Source: Pseudocitrobacter cyperus (GTDB taxonomy: Bacteria > Pseudomonadota > Gammaproteobacteria > Enterobacterales > Enterobacteriaceae). Taken from it: DNA of 64,000 bases. Positions 33,884 through 42,872 of the stretch are shown here, in pieces; the stretch's first letter is position 1, and each line of letters opens with the position of its first letter. Under the pieces are notes generated by a model. The model was not told the DNA's origin, ran no database searches, and worked only from the letters and a program-made list of their open reading frames with translations. A program made the translations under genes and the position numbers. The stretch lies in NCBI RefSeq assembly GCF_039889165.1, contig NZ_JAYMYY010000011.1:36602-100601 (forward strand), given 5' to 3'.

Positions 33884-36800
33884 ATGCAGGTCAGCAGAAG
33901 GCAGTTCTTTAAGATCTGCGCTGGCGGTATGGCAGGCACCACGGCAGCAGCACTGGGATTTGCCCCCAGCGTTGCACTGGCGGAGACGCGGCAATATAAG
34001 CTGCTGCGCACCCGTGAAACCCGTAACACCTGCACATATTGTTCCGTCGGCTGTGGGCTGTTGATGTACAGCCTCGGCGATGGCGCAAAAAACGCTAAAG
34101 CGTCCATTTTCCATATCGAAGGTGATCCGGATCATCCGGTAAACCGTGGTGCGCTCTGCCCGAAAGGCGCTGGTCTGGTGGATTTCATCCACTCCGAAAG
34201 CCGCCTGAAATTCCCGGAATATCGCGCGCCTGGCTCTGATAAATGGCAGAAAATCAGTTGGGATGAGGCATTTGACCGCATCGCGAAGCTGATGAAAGAA
34301 GACCGCGACGCCAACTACGTTGCGCAGAACGCCGAAGGCGTTACCGTTAACCGCTGGCTCTCCACCGGGATGCTGTGCGCATCCGCGTCGAGCAACGAAA
34401 CCGGCTATTTAACGCAAAAATTCTCCCGCGCGCTGGGTATGCTCGCGGTCGACAACCAGGCACGCGTCTGACACGGACCAACGGTAGCAAGTCTTGCTCC
34501 AACATTTGGTCGCGGTGCGATGACCAACCACTGGGTCGACATCAAGAACGCCAACCTCGTGGTGGTGATGGGCGGCAACGCCGCTGAAGCTCACCCTGTC
34601 GGGTTCCGCTGGGCGATGGAAGCGAAAATTCACAACGGCGCGAAGCTGATTGTGATCGATCCTCGTTTCACGCGTACAGCGTCGGTGGCCGATTTCTATG
34701 CGCCGATCCGTTCCGGTACTGACATTACGTTCCTGTCGGGCGTGATGCTGTACCTGCTGAACAACGAAAAATTCAACCGCGAATACACCGAAGCCTATAC
34801 CAACGCCAGCCTGATCGTGCGTGAAGATTTTGGCTTCGAAGATGGGCTGTTCACCGGCTATGACGCGGAAAAACGCAAGTACGATAAAACCTCCTGGAAC
34901 TACGAGCTGGATGAAAACGGCTTCGCGAAACGCGATACCACGCTGCAACATCCGCGCTGTGTCTGGAATCTGCTGAAAACGCACATTTCCCGCTATACGC
35001 CGGAGGTGGTCGAGCAAATTTGTGGTACGCCGAAAGCCGACTTCCTGAAAGTGTGCGAATACATCGCAGAAACCAGCGCGCATGATAAAACCGCCTCGTT
35101 CCTGTATGCCCTCGGCTGGACTCAGCACTCCATTGGCGCGCAGAACATCCGCACCATGGCGATGATCCAGTTGCTGCTCGGCAACATGGGGATGGCAGGC
35201 GGCGGCGTGAACGCCCTGCGCGGCCACTCTAACATTCAGGGTCTGACCGACCTGGGGCTGCTGTCACAAAGCCTGCCGGGCTACCTGACGCTGCCGAGTG
35301 AGAAACAAACCGACCTGCAAACCTACCTTGCCGCCAACACGCCTAAACCGCTGCTGGAAGGCCAGGTGAACTACTGGGGCAACTACCCGAAATTCTTCGT
35401 CTCGATGATGAAAGCCTTCTTTGGCGACAAAGCGACGAAAGAGAACGACTGGGGCTTCGACTGGCTTCCTAAGTGGGACAAAGGCTACGACGTTCTGCAA
35501 TATTTCGAGATGATGAACCAGGGTCTGGTGAACGGCTATATCTGCCAGGGCTTCAACCCGGTGGCGTCGTTCCCGAACAAAAATAAAGTTGTCGCGTCAC
35601 TGTCGAAACTGAAGTTCCTGGTGACCATCGATCCGCTCAATACCGAGACCTCCACCTTCTGGCAGAACCACGGTGAGTCGAACGATGTCGATCCCTCGAA
35701 GATTCAGACCGAAGTGTTCCGTCTGCCTTCCACCTGCTTCGCGGAAGAGAACGGCTCGATCGTTAACTCTGGCCGCTGGTTGCAGTGGCACTGGAAAGGC
35801 GCGGACGGCCCTGGCGAATCCATTACCGATGGCGAAATCCTTGCCGGTATCTTCCTGCGTATGCGCAAGATGTATGCCGAACAGGGCGGCGCGAACCCGG
35901 AACAGGTGCTGAGCATGACGTGGAACTACTCCACGCCGCATGAGCCGAAATCCGAAGAAGTGGCGATGGAGAGCAACGGTAAAGCGCTGGCCGATATTAT
36001 CGACCCGGCAACCGGTGCGGTGTTGGCGAAAAAAGGCCAGCAGCTCAGTACGTTCGCCCATCTGCGCGATGACGGCACCACTTCAAGCGGTTGCTGGATC
36101 TTCGCCGGTAGCTGGACGCCGGAAGGCAACCAGATGGCGCGTCGCGATAACGCTGACCCGTCAGGCCTCGGTAATACACTGGGCTGGGCATGGGCGTGGC
36201 CGCTCAACCGCCGCATTCTGTATAACCGTGCATCCGCCGACCCGCAGGGGAATCCGTGGGATCCAAAACGTCAGATCCTGAAATGGGATGGCGCGAAATG
36301 GAGCGGGATGGATATTCCTGACTACAGTGCCGCCGCACCTGGTAGCGACGTCGGGCCGTTCATCATGCAGCCGGAAGGGATGGGTCGCCTGTTTGCCCTC
36401 GATAAGATGGCGGAAGGCCCGTTCCCGGAACACTACGAGCCGTTTGAAACGCCGCTGGGGACTAACCCGCTGCACCCGAACGTTATCTCCAACCCCGCCG
36501 CCCGTATCTTTAAAGGCGACGCCGAAGCGCTGGGTAAAGCCGATAAGTTCCCGTATGTGGGCACCACCTATCGTCTGACCGAGCACTTCCACTACTGGAC
36601 CAAGCATGCGCTGCTTAACGCTATCGCACAGCCGGAACAGTTCGTGGAGATTGGCGAGAAACTGGCGAATAAACTCGGCATCGCCCACGGCGATACCGTG
36701 AAGGTTTCCTCCAACCGTGGCTACATCAAGGCCAAGGCGGTAGTAACCAAACGTATTCGCACGCTGAAAGCGGACGGGAAAGATATCGATACCATTGGTA

Positions 36801-36934
36801 TTCCAATTCACTGGGGCTACGAAGGTGTGGCGAAGAAAGGCTTTATTGCCAACACGTTAACGCCATTCGTCGGTGATGCGAACACGCAGACGCCGGAGTT
36901 TAAGTCCTTCCTCGTGAACGTGGAAAAGGTGTAA
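33884..36934 (+). CDS. fdoG: formate dehydrogenase-O alpha subunit (selenoprotein)
   Basis: Periplasmic molybdenum-bis-MGD subunit that oxidises formate to CO2. Reading the in-frame TGA at 34469-34471 as selenocysteine 196 (context NQARV-U-HGPTV) gives one continuous 1016-residue protein, exactly the E. coli FdoG length. A Tat signal SRRQFFK is at 4-10, and an N-terminal 4Fe-4S site (CTYCSVGC ... ALCPKG) follows. The TGA is not a pseudogene mutation: the frame is conserved on both sides and a SECIS hairpin follows. It forms an operon with fdoH, fdoI and fdhE. Confidence 0.97.
34469..34513 (+). promoter_or_regulatory. selenocysteine UGA and SECIS element in fdoG
   Basis: TGACACGGACCAACGGTAGC begins a stem-loop closed by the gcaag/cttgc apical helix with GU in the loop, and by ggacca pairing with tggtc further out. 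It agrees with the bacterial SECIS bound by SelB in fdnG/fdoG, apart from A for C in GGaCCA. Confidence 0.88.
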
Positions 36935-36946
36935 CGGAGACGACCT

Positions 36947-37849
36947 ATGGCTTATCAATCACAAGACATTATCCGTCGTTCCGCGACAAACGGTTTCACC
37001 CCCGCGCCTCAGGCGCGGGATCACCAGCAGGAAGTGGCGAAGCTTATCGACGTGACCACCTGTATCGGCTGTAAAGCCTGTCAGGTGGCATGTTCCGAGT
37101 GGAACGACATCCGTGATGAGATCGGCAGCAACGTCGGGGTGTACGACAACCCGGCAGATCTGACCGCGAAATCCTGGACGGTGATGCGTTTCTCGGAAGT
37201 CGAGCAGAACGACAAACTGGAATGGCTGATCCGCAAAGACGGCTGTATGCACTGTGCCGATCCGGGCTGCCTGAAAGCGTGCCCGGCGGAAGGGGCGATT
37301 ATTCAGTATGCCAACGGCATCGTCGATTTCCAGTCTGAGCAATGTATCGGCTGCGGCTACTGCATCGCCGGCTGTCCTTTCGACGTACCGCGTCTGAACC
37401 CGGAAGACAACCGCGTCTACAAATGTACGCTGTGCGTCGACCGCGTGAACGTCGGCCAGGAACCGGCCTGCGTGAAAACCTGTCCAACCGGCGCTATCCA
37501 CTTTGGCTCCAAAGAGGATATGAAAACGCTGGCGGGCGAGCGCGTTGCCGAGCTGAAAACCCGTGGTTATGACAACGCAGGCCTGTACGATCCAGCAGGC
37601 GTTGGCGGTACGCACGTGATGTACGTATTGCACCACGCCGACAAGCCGAATCTGTATCACGGCCTGCCGGAGAACCCGGAAATCAGCGCCACGGTGAAAT
37701 TCTGGAAAGGTATCTGGAAACCACTGGCGGCGGTCGGTTTTGCCGCAACGTTTGCAGCGAGCATCTTCCACTACGTCGGTGTCGGCCCGAACCGTGCGGA
37801 AGAGGAAGAGGACAATCTGCATGAAGAGAAAGACGAGGTGCGCAAATGA
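36947..37849 (+). CDS. fdoH: formate dehydrogenase-O iron-sulfur (beta) subunit
   Basis: Electron-transfer subunit with four 4Fe-4S clusters that passes electrons from FdoG to cytochrome FdoI. It has 300 residues. Four cysteine groups are visible: CIGCKACQVAC, CMHCADPGCLKAC, CIGCGYCIAGCPFD and CTLCVDRVNVGQEPACVKTC. A single C-terminal membrane helix (about 258-280) anchors it on the periplasmic face. It overlaps fdoI by four bases. Confidence 0.98.
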   Translation: MAYQSQDIIRRSATNGFTPAPQARDHQQEVAKLIDVTTCIGCKACQVACSEWNDIRDEIGSNVGVYDNPADLTAKSWTVMRFSEVEQNDKLEWLIRKDGCMHCADPGCLKACPAEGAIIQYANGIVDFQSEQCIGCGYCIAGCPFDVPRLNPEDNRVYKCTLCVDRVNVGQEPACVKTCPTGAIHFGSKEDMKTLAGERVAELKTRGYDNAGLYDPAGVGGTHVMYVLHHADKPNLYHGLPENPEISATVKFWKGIWKPLAAVGFAATFAASIFHYVGVGPNRAEEEEDNLHEEKDEVRK

Positions 37850-38481
37850 AACGACGTGACACCATCGTGCGCTACACCGCGCCGGAACGTATCAACCACT
37901 GGGTCACCGCCTTCTGCTTCATCCTGGCGGCGGTGAGCGGGCTGGGGTTCTTTTTCCCCTCCTTCAACTGGCTGATGCAAATTATGGGGACACCGCAACT
38001 GGCGCGCATTCTGCACCCGTTCGTGGGCGTCATCATGTTTGCCTCGTTTATCATCATGTTTTTCCGTTACTGGCACCACAATCTAATCAATCGGGATGAT
38101 ATCTTTTGGGCGAAGAATATTCGTAAGATCGTCGTCAACGAGGAAGTAGGTGACACCGGGCGTTATAACTTCGGCCAGAAATGCGTATTCTGGGCGGCGA
38201 TTATCTTCCTGCTCCTGCTGCTGGTAAGTGGTGTGATTATCTGGCGTCCGTACTTTGCGCCTGCTTTCTCAATCCCGGTGATCCGATTTGCGTTAATGCT
38301 GCATTCATTTGCCGCAGTGGCGTTAATTGTGGTTATCATGGTGCATATCTACGCCGCCCTCTGGGTGAAAGGCACCATTACCGCGATGGTGGAAGGATGG
38401 GTTACCAAATCGTGGGCGAAGAAACATCACCCGCGCTGGTACCGTGAAGTCCGCAAGACAACGGAAAAGAAAACTGAATGA
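37846..38481 (+). CDS. fdoI: formate dehydrogenase-O cytochrome b556 (gamma) subunit
   Basis: Four-helix di-haem membrane subunit that reduces menaquinone or ubiquinone. It has 211 residues, E. coli length. The haem-ligand histidines are in INHWVTAF, LHPFVGVIMF and ALMLHSFAAV...MVHIYAAL. It overlaps fdoH and fdhE by four bases at each end, so the operon is tightly coupled. Confidence 0.98.
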   Translation: MKRRDTIVRYTAPERINHWVTAFCFILAAVSGLGFFFPSFNWLMQIMGTPQLARILHPFVGVIMFASFIIMFFRYWHHNLINRDDIFWAKNIRKIVVNEEVGDTGRYNFGQKCVFWAAIIFLLLLLVSGVIIWRPYFAPAFSIPVIRFALMLHSFAAVALIVVIMVHIYAALWVKGTITAMVEGWVTKSWAKKHHPRWYREVRKTTEKKTE

Positions 38482-39407
38482 GTATTCGCATAATCCCGCA
38501 AGATGAGCTGGGTTCGAGCGAGAAACGCACGGCGGAATATATTCCGCCGTTACTGTTCCCCAGACTCAAGAACCTCTACAACCGCCGCGCCGACCGCTTG
38601 CGCGAGCTGGCCGAGAATAATCCGCTGGGTGATTACCTGCGCTTCGCCGCGCTTATCGCCCACGCACAGGAAGTGGTGCTGTACGACCATCCGTTGCAGA
38701 TGGATCTCAGCGCACGCATCAAAGAAGCGAACGACCAGGGCAAACCGCCACTGGATATTCACGTTCTGCCGCGTGATAAACACTGGCACACCCTGCTGCA
38801 CTCGATGATTGCCGAACTGAAACCGGAGATGACCGGGCCGGCATTAGCGGTGATCGAGAATCTTGAAAAGGCGTCAGAGCAGGAACTGGAAGAGATGGCC
38901 AGCGCCCTGTTTGCCTCTGACTTTGCGTCAGTGAGCAGCGATAAAGCGCCGTTTATCTGGGCCGCGTTGTCACTCTACTGGGCACAAATGGCCAGCCTGA
39001 TCCCAGGTAAAGCCCGTGCGGAATATGGCGAACAGCGCCAGTACTGCCCGGTGTGCGGCTCAATGCCGGTTTCCAGCATGGTACAGATTGGCACCACGCA
39101 GGGCCTGCGTTATCTGCACTGCAACCTGTGCGAAACCGAGTGGCATGTGGTGCGCGTGAAATGCAGCAACTGCGAGCAAAGCCGCGATTTGCACTACTGG
39201 TCTCTCGATAACGAGCAGGCAGCCATCAAAGCGGAAAGCTGCGGCGACTGCGGTACTTACCTGAAGATTCTGTATCAGGAAAAAGACCCGAAAGTGGAAG
39301 CCGTTGCCGACGACCTCGCCTCGCTGGTGCTGGACGCACGAATGGAGCAAGAAGGGTTCGCCCGTAGCTCTATTAACCCGTTCCTGTTCCCGGGAGAGGG
39401 GGAGTAA
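38478..39407 (+). CDS. fdhE: formate dehydrogenase accessory protein FdhE
   Basis: Cytosolic iron-binding, rubredoxin-like factor needed to assemble membrane formate dehydrogenases. It has 309 residues, E. coli length. Four CxxC pairs lie in the C-terminal half: CPVC, CNLC, CSNC and CGDC. Last gene of the fdo operon. Confidence 0.97.
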   Translation: MSIRIIPQDELGSSEKRTAEYIPPLLFPRLKNLYNRRADRLRELAENNPLGDYLRFAALIAHAQEVVLYDHPLQMDLSARIKEANDQGKPPLDIHVLPRDKHWHTLLHSMIAELKPEMTGPALAVIENLEKASEQELEEMASALFASDFASVSSDKAPFIWAALSLYWAQMASLIPGKARAEYGEQRQYCPVCGSMPVSSMVQIGTTQGLRYLHCNLCETEWHVVRVKCSNCEQSRDLHYWSLDNEQAAIKAESCGDCGTYLKILYQEKDPKVEAVADDLASLVLDARMEQEGFARSSINPFLFPGEGE

Positions 39408-39418
39408 GCCTTCTGCAT

Positions 39419-39443
39419 TATCGGGCGGCGTGAGTCGCCCGAT
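39419..39443. terminator. dyad at the fdhE/vapC junction, possible terminator
   Basis: An atcgggcg / cgcccgat dyad lies between the convergent fdhE and PIN-toxin genes. It has no strong T-run on either side, so termination strength is doubtful. Confidence 0.45.
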
Positions 39444-39818
39444 TTACAGTTCATAGGGCGTCACGACGCCAGCGATATCTTTAAAGTCTTTTGTATTTCT
39501 GGTGACCAGCTCGAGACGATGAACCTGCGCAGTTGCCAGAATAATCGCATCCGGGAGTTTCATCCCATACTCCTGCCTCAAAGCAACGCTTCGCTCGGCT
39601 ATCGCCTGCGATACACCAATAATATTAAAAGCGCTCATCGCAACGCGAGTGCGGTGCTCCTGATTATACTTTTTGGCGCCGAGCATCACTTCCATCCACG
39701 TGACGAGGCTAATTGCATTCTGCGGCGGCCAGGCATCCAGCGCTTGTTTTGCTTCGTGCCGCCCACTGAAAAGGTCGATTAAAATATTGGTGTCGAAAAG
39801 TGCAGACCCTTTAGCCAT
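39444..39818 (-). CDS. vapC: PIN-domain ribonuclease toxin (VapC type)
   Basis: Probable Mg-dependent tRNA or rRNA endonuclease toxin of a type II system. It has 124 residues. The four PIN acidic residues are Asp9 (FDTN), Glu43 (WMEV), Asp90 (LPDAIILATA) and Asp111 (NTKDF), so it looks active. The ATG at 39818 shares one base with the antitoxin stop (TGATG). Two GTG codons just upstream are alternatives. In E. coli K-12 this position holds only the RHH genes yiiE/yiiF, without a toxin. Confidence 0.9.
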   Translation of the reverse strand: MAKGSALFDTNILIDLFSGRHEAKQALDAWPPQNAISLVTWMEVMLGAKKYNQEHRTRVAMSAFNIIGVSQAIAERSVALRQEYGMKLPDAIILATAQVHRLELVTRNTKDFKDIAGVVTPYEL

Positions 39819-40060
39819 CACCACTCCTCGCGAAGTTTGCGCTGATATTCAACACCATCTTCTTCACAGCCCTGCCACAGGCCGAGTGCATTGGAAATAG
39901 CTGTATTTGATTGCCTTTCCAGATACTGCTCTACGGCCTCTCGCAATAGTTCAGCGCGTGGAAGGTTGCGTTGCGCTTTGAGATCGTCCAGTCGTTTAAT
40001 CACTTCGTCGGATAAATCGAGTAAAATTCTGCCCATATCCAGCCCAACCATCATGCTCAT
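39818..40060 (-). CDS. yiiF: ribbon-helix-helix antitoxin, YiiF-like (partner of VapC)
   Basis: Small CopG/RHH DNA-binding protein of 80 residues. The RHH core GRILLDLSDEVIKRLDDLK and NLPRAELLREAVEQYLE precede a C-terminal tail (GLWQGCEEDGVEYQRKLREEW) likely to wrap the toxin. From memory it resembles E. coli YiiF, an orphan at this locus. The ATG at 40060 has GGAGG five bases upstream; the YiiF-like start would be the inner ATG at 40036. Autoregulation through the dyad at 40061-40077 is inferred. Confidence 0.85.
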   Translation of the reverse strand: MSMMVGLDMGRILLDLSDEVIKRLDDLKAQRNLPRAELLREAVEQYLERQSNTAISNALGLWQGCEEDGVEYQRKLREEW

Positions 40061-40077
40061 ATATACCTCCAGTATAT
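40061..40077 (-). promoter_or_regulatory. putative autoregulatory operator of the YiiF-VapC pair
   Basis: An ATATAC/GTATAT inverted repeat spans the antitoxin ribosome-binding site (GGAGG). RHH antitoxins commonly bind such short dyads over their own start. Confidence 0.5.
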
Positions 40078-40103
40078 CACTTAAGATCAAATCATGAGCA
40101 ATC

Positions 40104-40230
40104 TATACACAAAATCATTCAAGTTGCATCAAGGCGGCAAGGGAGTGAATCCCCAGGAGCGTACTTAAGTACGTGACTGGGGTGAACGAGTGCAGCCAAC
40201 GCAGAGGCAGCTTGAAGGATGACGTGTATA
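40104..40230. repeat. ERIC (enterobacterial repetitive intergenic consensus) element, 127 bp
   Basis: The ends TATACAC (40104-40110) and GTGTATA (40224-40230) are inverted repeats exactly 127 bases apart. The interior carries the ERIC hallmarks GTGAATCCCCAGGAGC, AAGTACGTGACTGGGGTGA and AACGCAGAGGCAGCTTGAAG. It is a full-length copy between the antitoxin gene and the hydrolase gene. Confidence 0.93.
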
Positions 40231-40386
40231 CACCCGAAAATTAGCAAAGAGAAGAGCGTATTCTGTAGGGATTTCACTTCTGCGAGCCGCTTTCCAAAAC
40301 TGATACTTATCGCTTTCCCCCTCTTCCCATCCGCCTAAAGCCAGCGTATAAAACTGTACATTCATACAGTAAAAAGGGGTTTCGTC

Positions 40387-41295
40387 ATGGCTCTGGAAAA
40401 AGGTATTGCTGAACAAGTTCAGGCATTTATTGCTGCAGGTCGTCCTTCTGCTCGTCAACAAAGTATTGATGACCGGAGGGCGGGCTATCTCGCCAGCACA
40501 GCCCTGGCAGGCAAAACGGAGTTATTTGTTTCTGTCCGGACGATTGAACTTGAAGAGATGACGTTTCGCGTCTACTCACCACTACAAAGCCCGGCGCATC
40601 TTCCGACGGTTATCTACTACCACGGTGGCTGTTTCATTAGTGGAGGATTTGCTACGCACGATAATCAACTGCGCCAGTTGGCGGTGTATGGCGGATGTAG
40701 AGTGATTGCCGTCCAGTATCGACTGGCACCTGAACACATATTTCCCGCCGCTCATGACGATGCCCTAAAAGGCGCGGAGATTGTCTGGCGACATGATGAA
40801 CTTTTTGGCGTCGATAAAGACCGAATTACGCTGGCGGGCGATAGTGCAGGCGGGCATCTGGCGCTGGTCACCGCACTGAGACTCAAAGCCGCCGGTAGCT
40901 GGCAACCCAAACAGCTCATCCTGATTTATCCCATGCTGGATGCGACAGCTCACTTCGAAAGCTATGTCCGCAACGGAAAAGATTACATTATCACCCGCGA
41001 TACACTGCTAAGTGGTTATGAGATCTATCTTTCGGGAGCCGATCGACGCCATCCGGAGGCCAGCCCACTGTGGCGAGACGATTTCGGCGGCCTGCCACCC
41101 GTGCATATTATTACGGCGGAATTTGATCCCCTGTGCGATGAAGGCCAGGCGCTGTATCGGCGAATGACGGAGCAAGGCGTGGCATGCACTTGCCAGCAGT
41201 ATCTTGGGGTGATACATGGCTTCTTTCAGTTGGGTGGGATTAGTCTCGCGGCAAGAGATGCAGTGAGAGATGTGGCGTACCGGGTGGGGAGGTAA
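40387..41295 (+). CDS. alpha/beta hydrolase of the hormone-sensitive-lipase family
   Basis: Probable cytosolic carboxylesterase; I do not recognise a specific orthologue. It has 302 residues. It carries the oxyanion HGG motif (residues 79-81), nucleophile Ser153 in GDSAGG, a probable acid Asp247 in EFDPL, and His277 in GVIHGFF, the complete HSL/acetyl-esterase (Aes-like) set. The YRLAPEHIFPAAHDD segment is typical. No signal peptide is seen. It stands alone between an ERIC element and a ParDE pair, so its substrate cannot be told from context. Confidence 0.88.
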   Translation: MALEKGIAEQVQAFIAAGRPSARQQSIDDRRAGYLASTALAGKTELFVSVRTIELEEMTFRVYSPLQSPAHLPTVIYYHGGCFISGGFATHDNQLRQLAVYGGCRVIAVQYRLAPEHIFPAAHDDALKGAEIVWRHDELFGVDKDRITLAGDSAGGHLALVTALRLKAAGSWQPKQLILIYPMLDATAHFESYVRNGKDYIITRDTLLSGYEIYLSGADRRHPEASPLWRDDFGGLPPVHIITAEFDPLCDEGQALYRRMTEQGVACTCQQYLGVIHGFFQLGGISLAARDAVRDVAYRVGR

Positions 41296-41356
41296 TTCCT
41301 TTGTCATGTTTATCAGTGCTATTCTGTGTTAATAGATAACACAACAGGATATGACA

Positions 41357-41599
41357 ATGCCCAGAACTACCAGTATCACCATCGGCGATCAACTCGACCA
41401 TTTCATTACCAAAATGATCGAGAGCGGTCGTTATGGCTCCACCAGCGAGGTGGTTCGTTCCGCCCTGCGTCTTCTGGAAGAACAGGAGTTACGAAATGTT
41501 CAACTCCGCGAAGCGTTGGAAGAGGGACTCAATAGCGGTGAGAGTTCACTTACGCTAGGTGAAATAGCAGCAAGGAAGAAACGTGATTTAAATGTATAA
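41357..41599 (+). CDS. ParD-family antitoxin
   Basis: RHH antitoxin that neutralises the downstream ParE-like toxin and represses its own operon. It has 80 residues. MPRTTSITIGDQLDHFI...ESGRYGSTSEVVRSALRLLEE is the ParD/CC2985 pattern. The ATG at 41357 has AGGA at a proper spacing of seven bases; an ATG at 41351 would be only one base from it. It overlaps the toxin gene by eight bases. Confidence 0.92.
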   Translation: MPRTTSITIGDQLDHFITKMIESGRYGSTSEVVRSALRLLEEQELRNVQLREALEEGLNSGESSLTLGEIAARKKRDLNV

Positions 41600-41882
41600 A
41601 CTTTCAAATCGGGCCGCTGAGGATTTTGGTTCAATCTATGAATACACGTATCGTCAGTTTGGCTGTGAGCAGGCAGACAAATATACCCACGAATTGGATC
41701 ACTTCCTCAGCCTGCTGGCTAAAAACCCCCAGGCCGGGCGTGATATCTCTGACATCATTAATGGAGTTCGTCGGCATGACTATCGTTTACATGCGATATT
41801 TTACCGGCAGTCGGGCTTTGGCATTTTTATCATCCGTATACTGCACCAAAAAATGAACCCCTTTCTCCATCTGAGCGAGTAG
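41592..41882 (+). CDS. ParE-family toxin
   Basis: RelE/ParE-superfamily toxin, in studied members a gyrase inhibitor. It has 96 residues. The YKLSNRAAEDFGSIYEYTYRQFG start and the core HDYRLHAIFYRQSGFGIFIIRILHQKM are family-typical, with the Arg and basic C-terminal strand kept. Its stop abuts the fabY stop on the opposite strand without a gap. Confidence 0.92.
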   Translation: MYKLSNRAAEDFGSIYEYTYRQFGCEQADKYTHELDHFLSLLAKNPQAGRDISDIINGVRRHDYRLHAIFYRQSGFGIFIIRILHQKMNPFLHLSE

Positions 41883-42872
41883 CTACTCCTCCTCATTCCC
41901 CCCTTCCTCATACGCCCCAAATGGCTTCGCAGGAAGAACGATGAACGTCCCTTCAAACACAGCGCCGAGATTATCGTCTCCGGAGAGTTCTACCAGCAAC
42001 TGCACTCGCGCCTTACGCCCGCGCGCCAGACGATCCAGATCGCCGCTCAGTGAACCAAGATCGGCCACCGCCTGCGGTTTACCGCTAATTGGGTGACTAT
42101 ATCGAATATGCGCGTCGGCAAGGATAATTGTGCCGCCCAGGTGGCGTTCGCGCAGCATCAGCCAGATAAGCCCCCAGCCGGTGAGCGTCGCGAGCGAGAA
42201 TAAACTCCCTGCAAATAGCGTGTGATGCGGGTTTTGATTGCCGGTTTCCGGCATGGTAGTGATGAACTTTTGCCCGGTGTACTGCTGAATACGCACGCCC
42301 ATTTTCTCGCTAAGCGGTATATGTTCGTACCATGCCTGCTGAAGCTGTCCGCACCAGTCGCCACGATGCAAAATGTCGTCCAGCGAAGCCACGGGTTTAA
42401 TCATCAGAAAATGGCGGATTGGCGTGGTGGTCGGCGTGGTGATCTCACCCTGATTGACGAAGCCAAGTTTTGCAAAGAACTCCACGGCATCTTCACGTGC
42501 GCTACAGGTGACGCGCTTTACCCCCTCCTGGCGAGCGACAGATTCCAGCGTCATCGCCATCAACGTACCGAGGCCTTTATCCTGCACGGACGGGTGTACC
42601 GCCATAAAACGAATCGAGGCTTCGAAATCGGCATTGATGTAAAGCCGCCCTACCGCAACCAGATTACCTTCTTCATCCACGACCATCTGGTGATGCGCCA
42701 TCGCATCCCAGGCATCACGTTCAGAGCCTTTCGGCTGATGAAGGGGCTTACGCAGCATTTCCCAGCGAAACTGGTAGTAGCGGTCTAACTCTTCTTCCGT
42801 TTGCGGCACTCGAAGGTGATACATAGCAGCACTCTCTTTTGTCGCCCGTAACCTCACCGGAAGCTGGTTCAT
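41883..42872 (-). CDS. fabY: FabY (YiiD): acetyltransferase-thioesterase fusion in fatty-acid initiation
   Basis: 329 residues, E. coli length. An N-terminal GNAT acetyltransferase domain (about 17-150, with VQDKGLGTLMAM as the acetyl-CoA loop) is fused to a hot-dog thioesterase-like domain (about 180-320). The E. coli protein is described as an alternative beta-ketoacyl-ACP synthase route and as a dual-domain enzyme; the exact reaction is less certain. Its start overlaps the dtd stop by four bases. Confidence 0.93.
   Translation of the reverse strand: MNQLPVRLRATKESAAMYHLRVPQTEEELDRYYQFRWEMLRKPLHQPKGSERDAWDAMAHHQMVVDEEGNLVAVGRLYINADFEASIRFMAVHPSVQDKGLGTLMAMTLESVARQEGVKRVTCSAREDAVEFFAKLGFVNQGEITTPTTTPIRHFLMIKPVASLDDILHRGDWCGQLQQAWYEHIPLSEKMGVRIQQYTGQKFITTMPETGNQNPHHTLFAGSLFSLATLTGWGLIWLMLRERHLGGTIILADAHIRYSHPISGKPQAVADLGSLSGDLDRLARGRKARVQLLVELSGDDNLGAVFEGTFIVLPAKPFGAYEEGGNEEE

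Noticed and set aside
34469..34471. Stop codon splitting formate dehydrogenase alpha into two genes
   Set aside because: It is the selenocysteine UGA: the frame continues without shift, total length equals E. coli FdoG and a SECIS hairpin follows.
39444..41882. Possible insertion sequence or integrative element
   Set aside because: No transposase, integrase, terminal inverted repeats of IS type or tRNA site was found; the only repeat is an ERIC, which is not autonomous.
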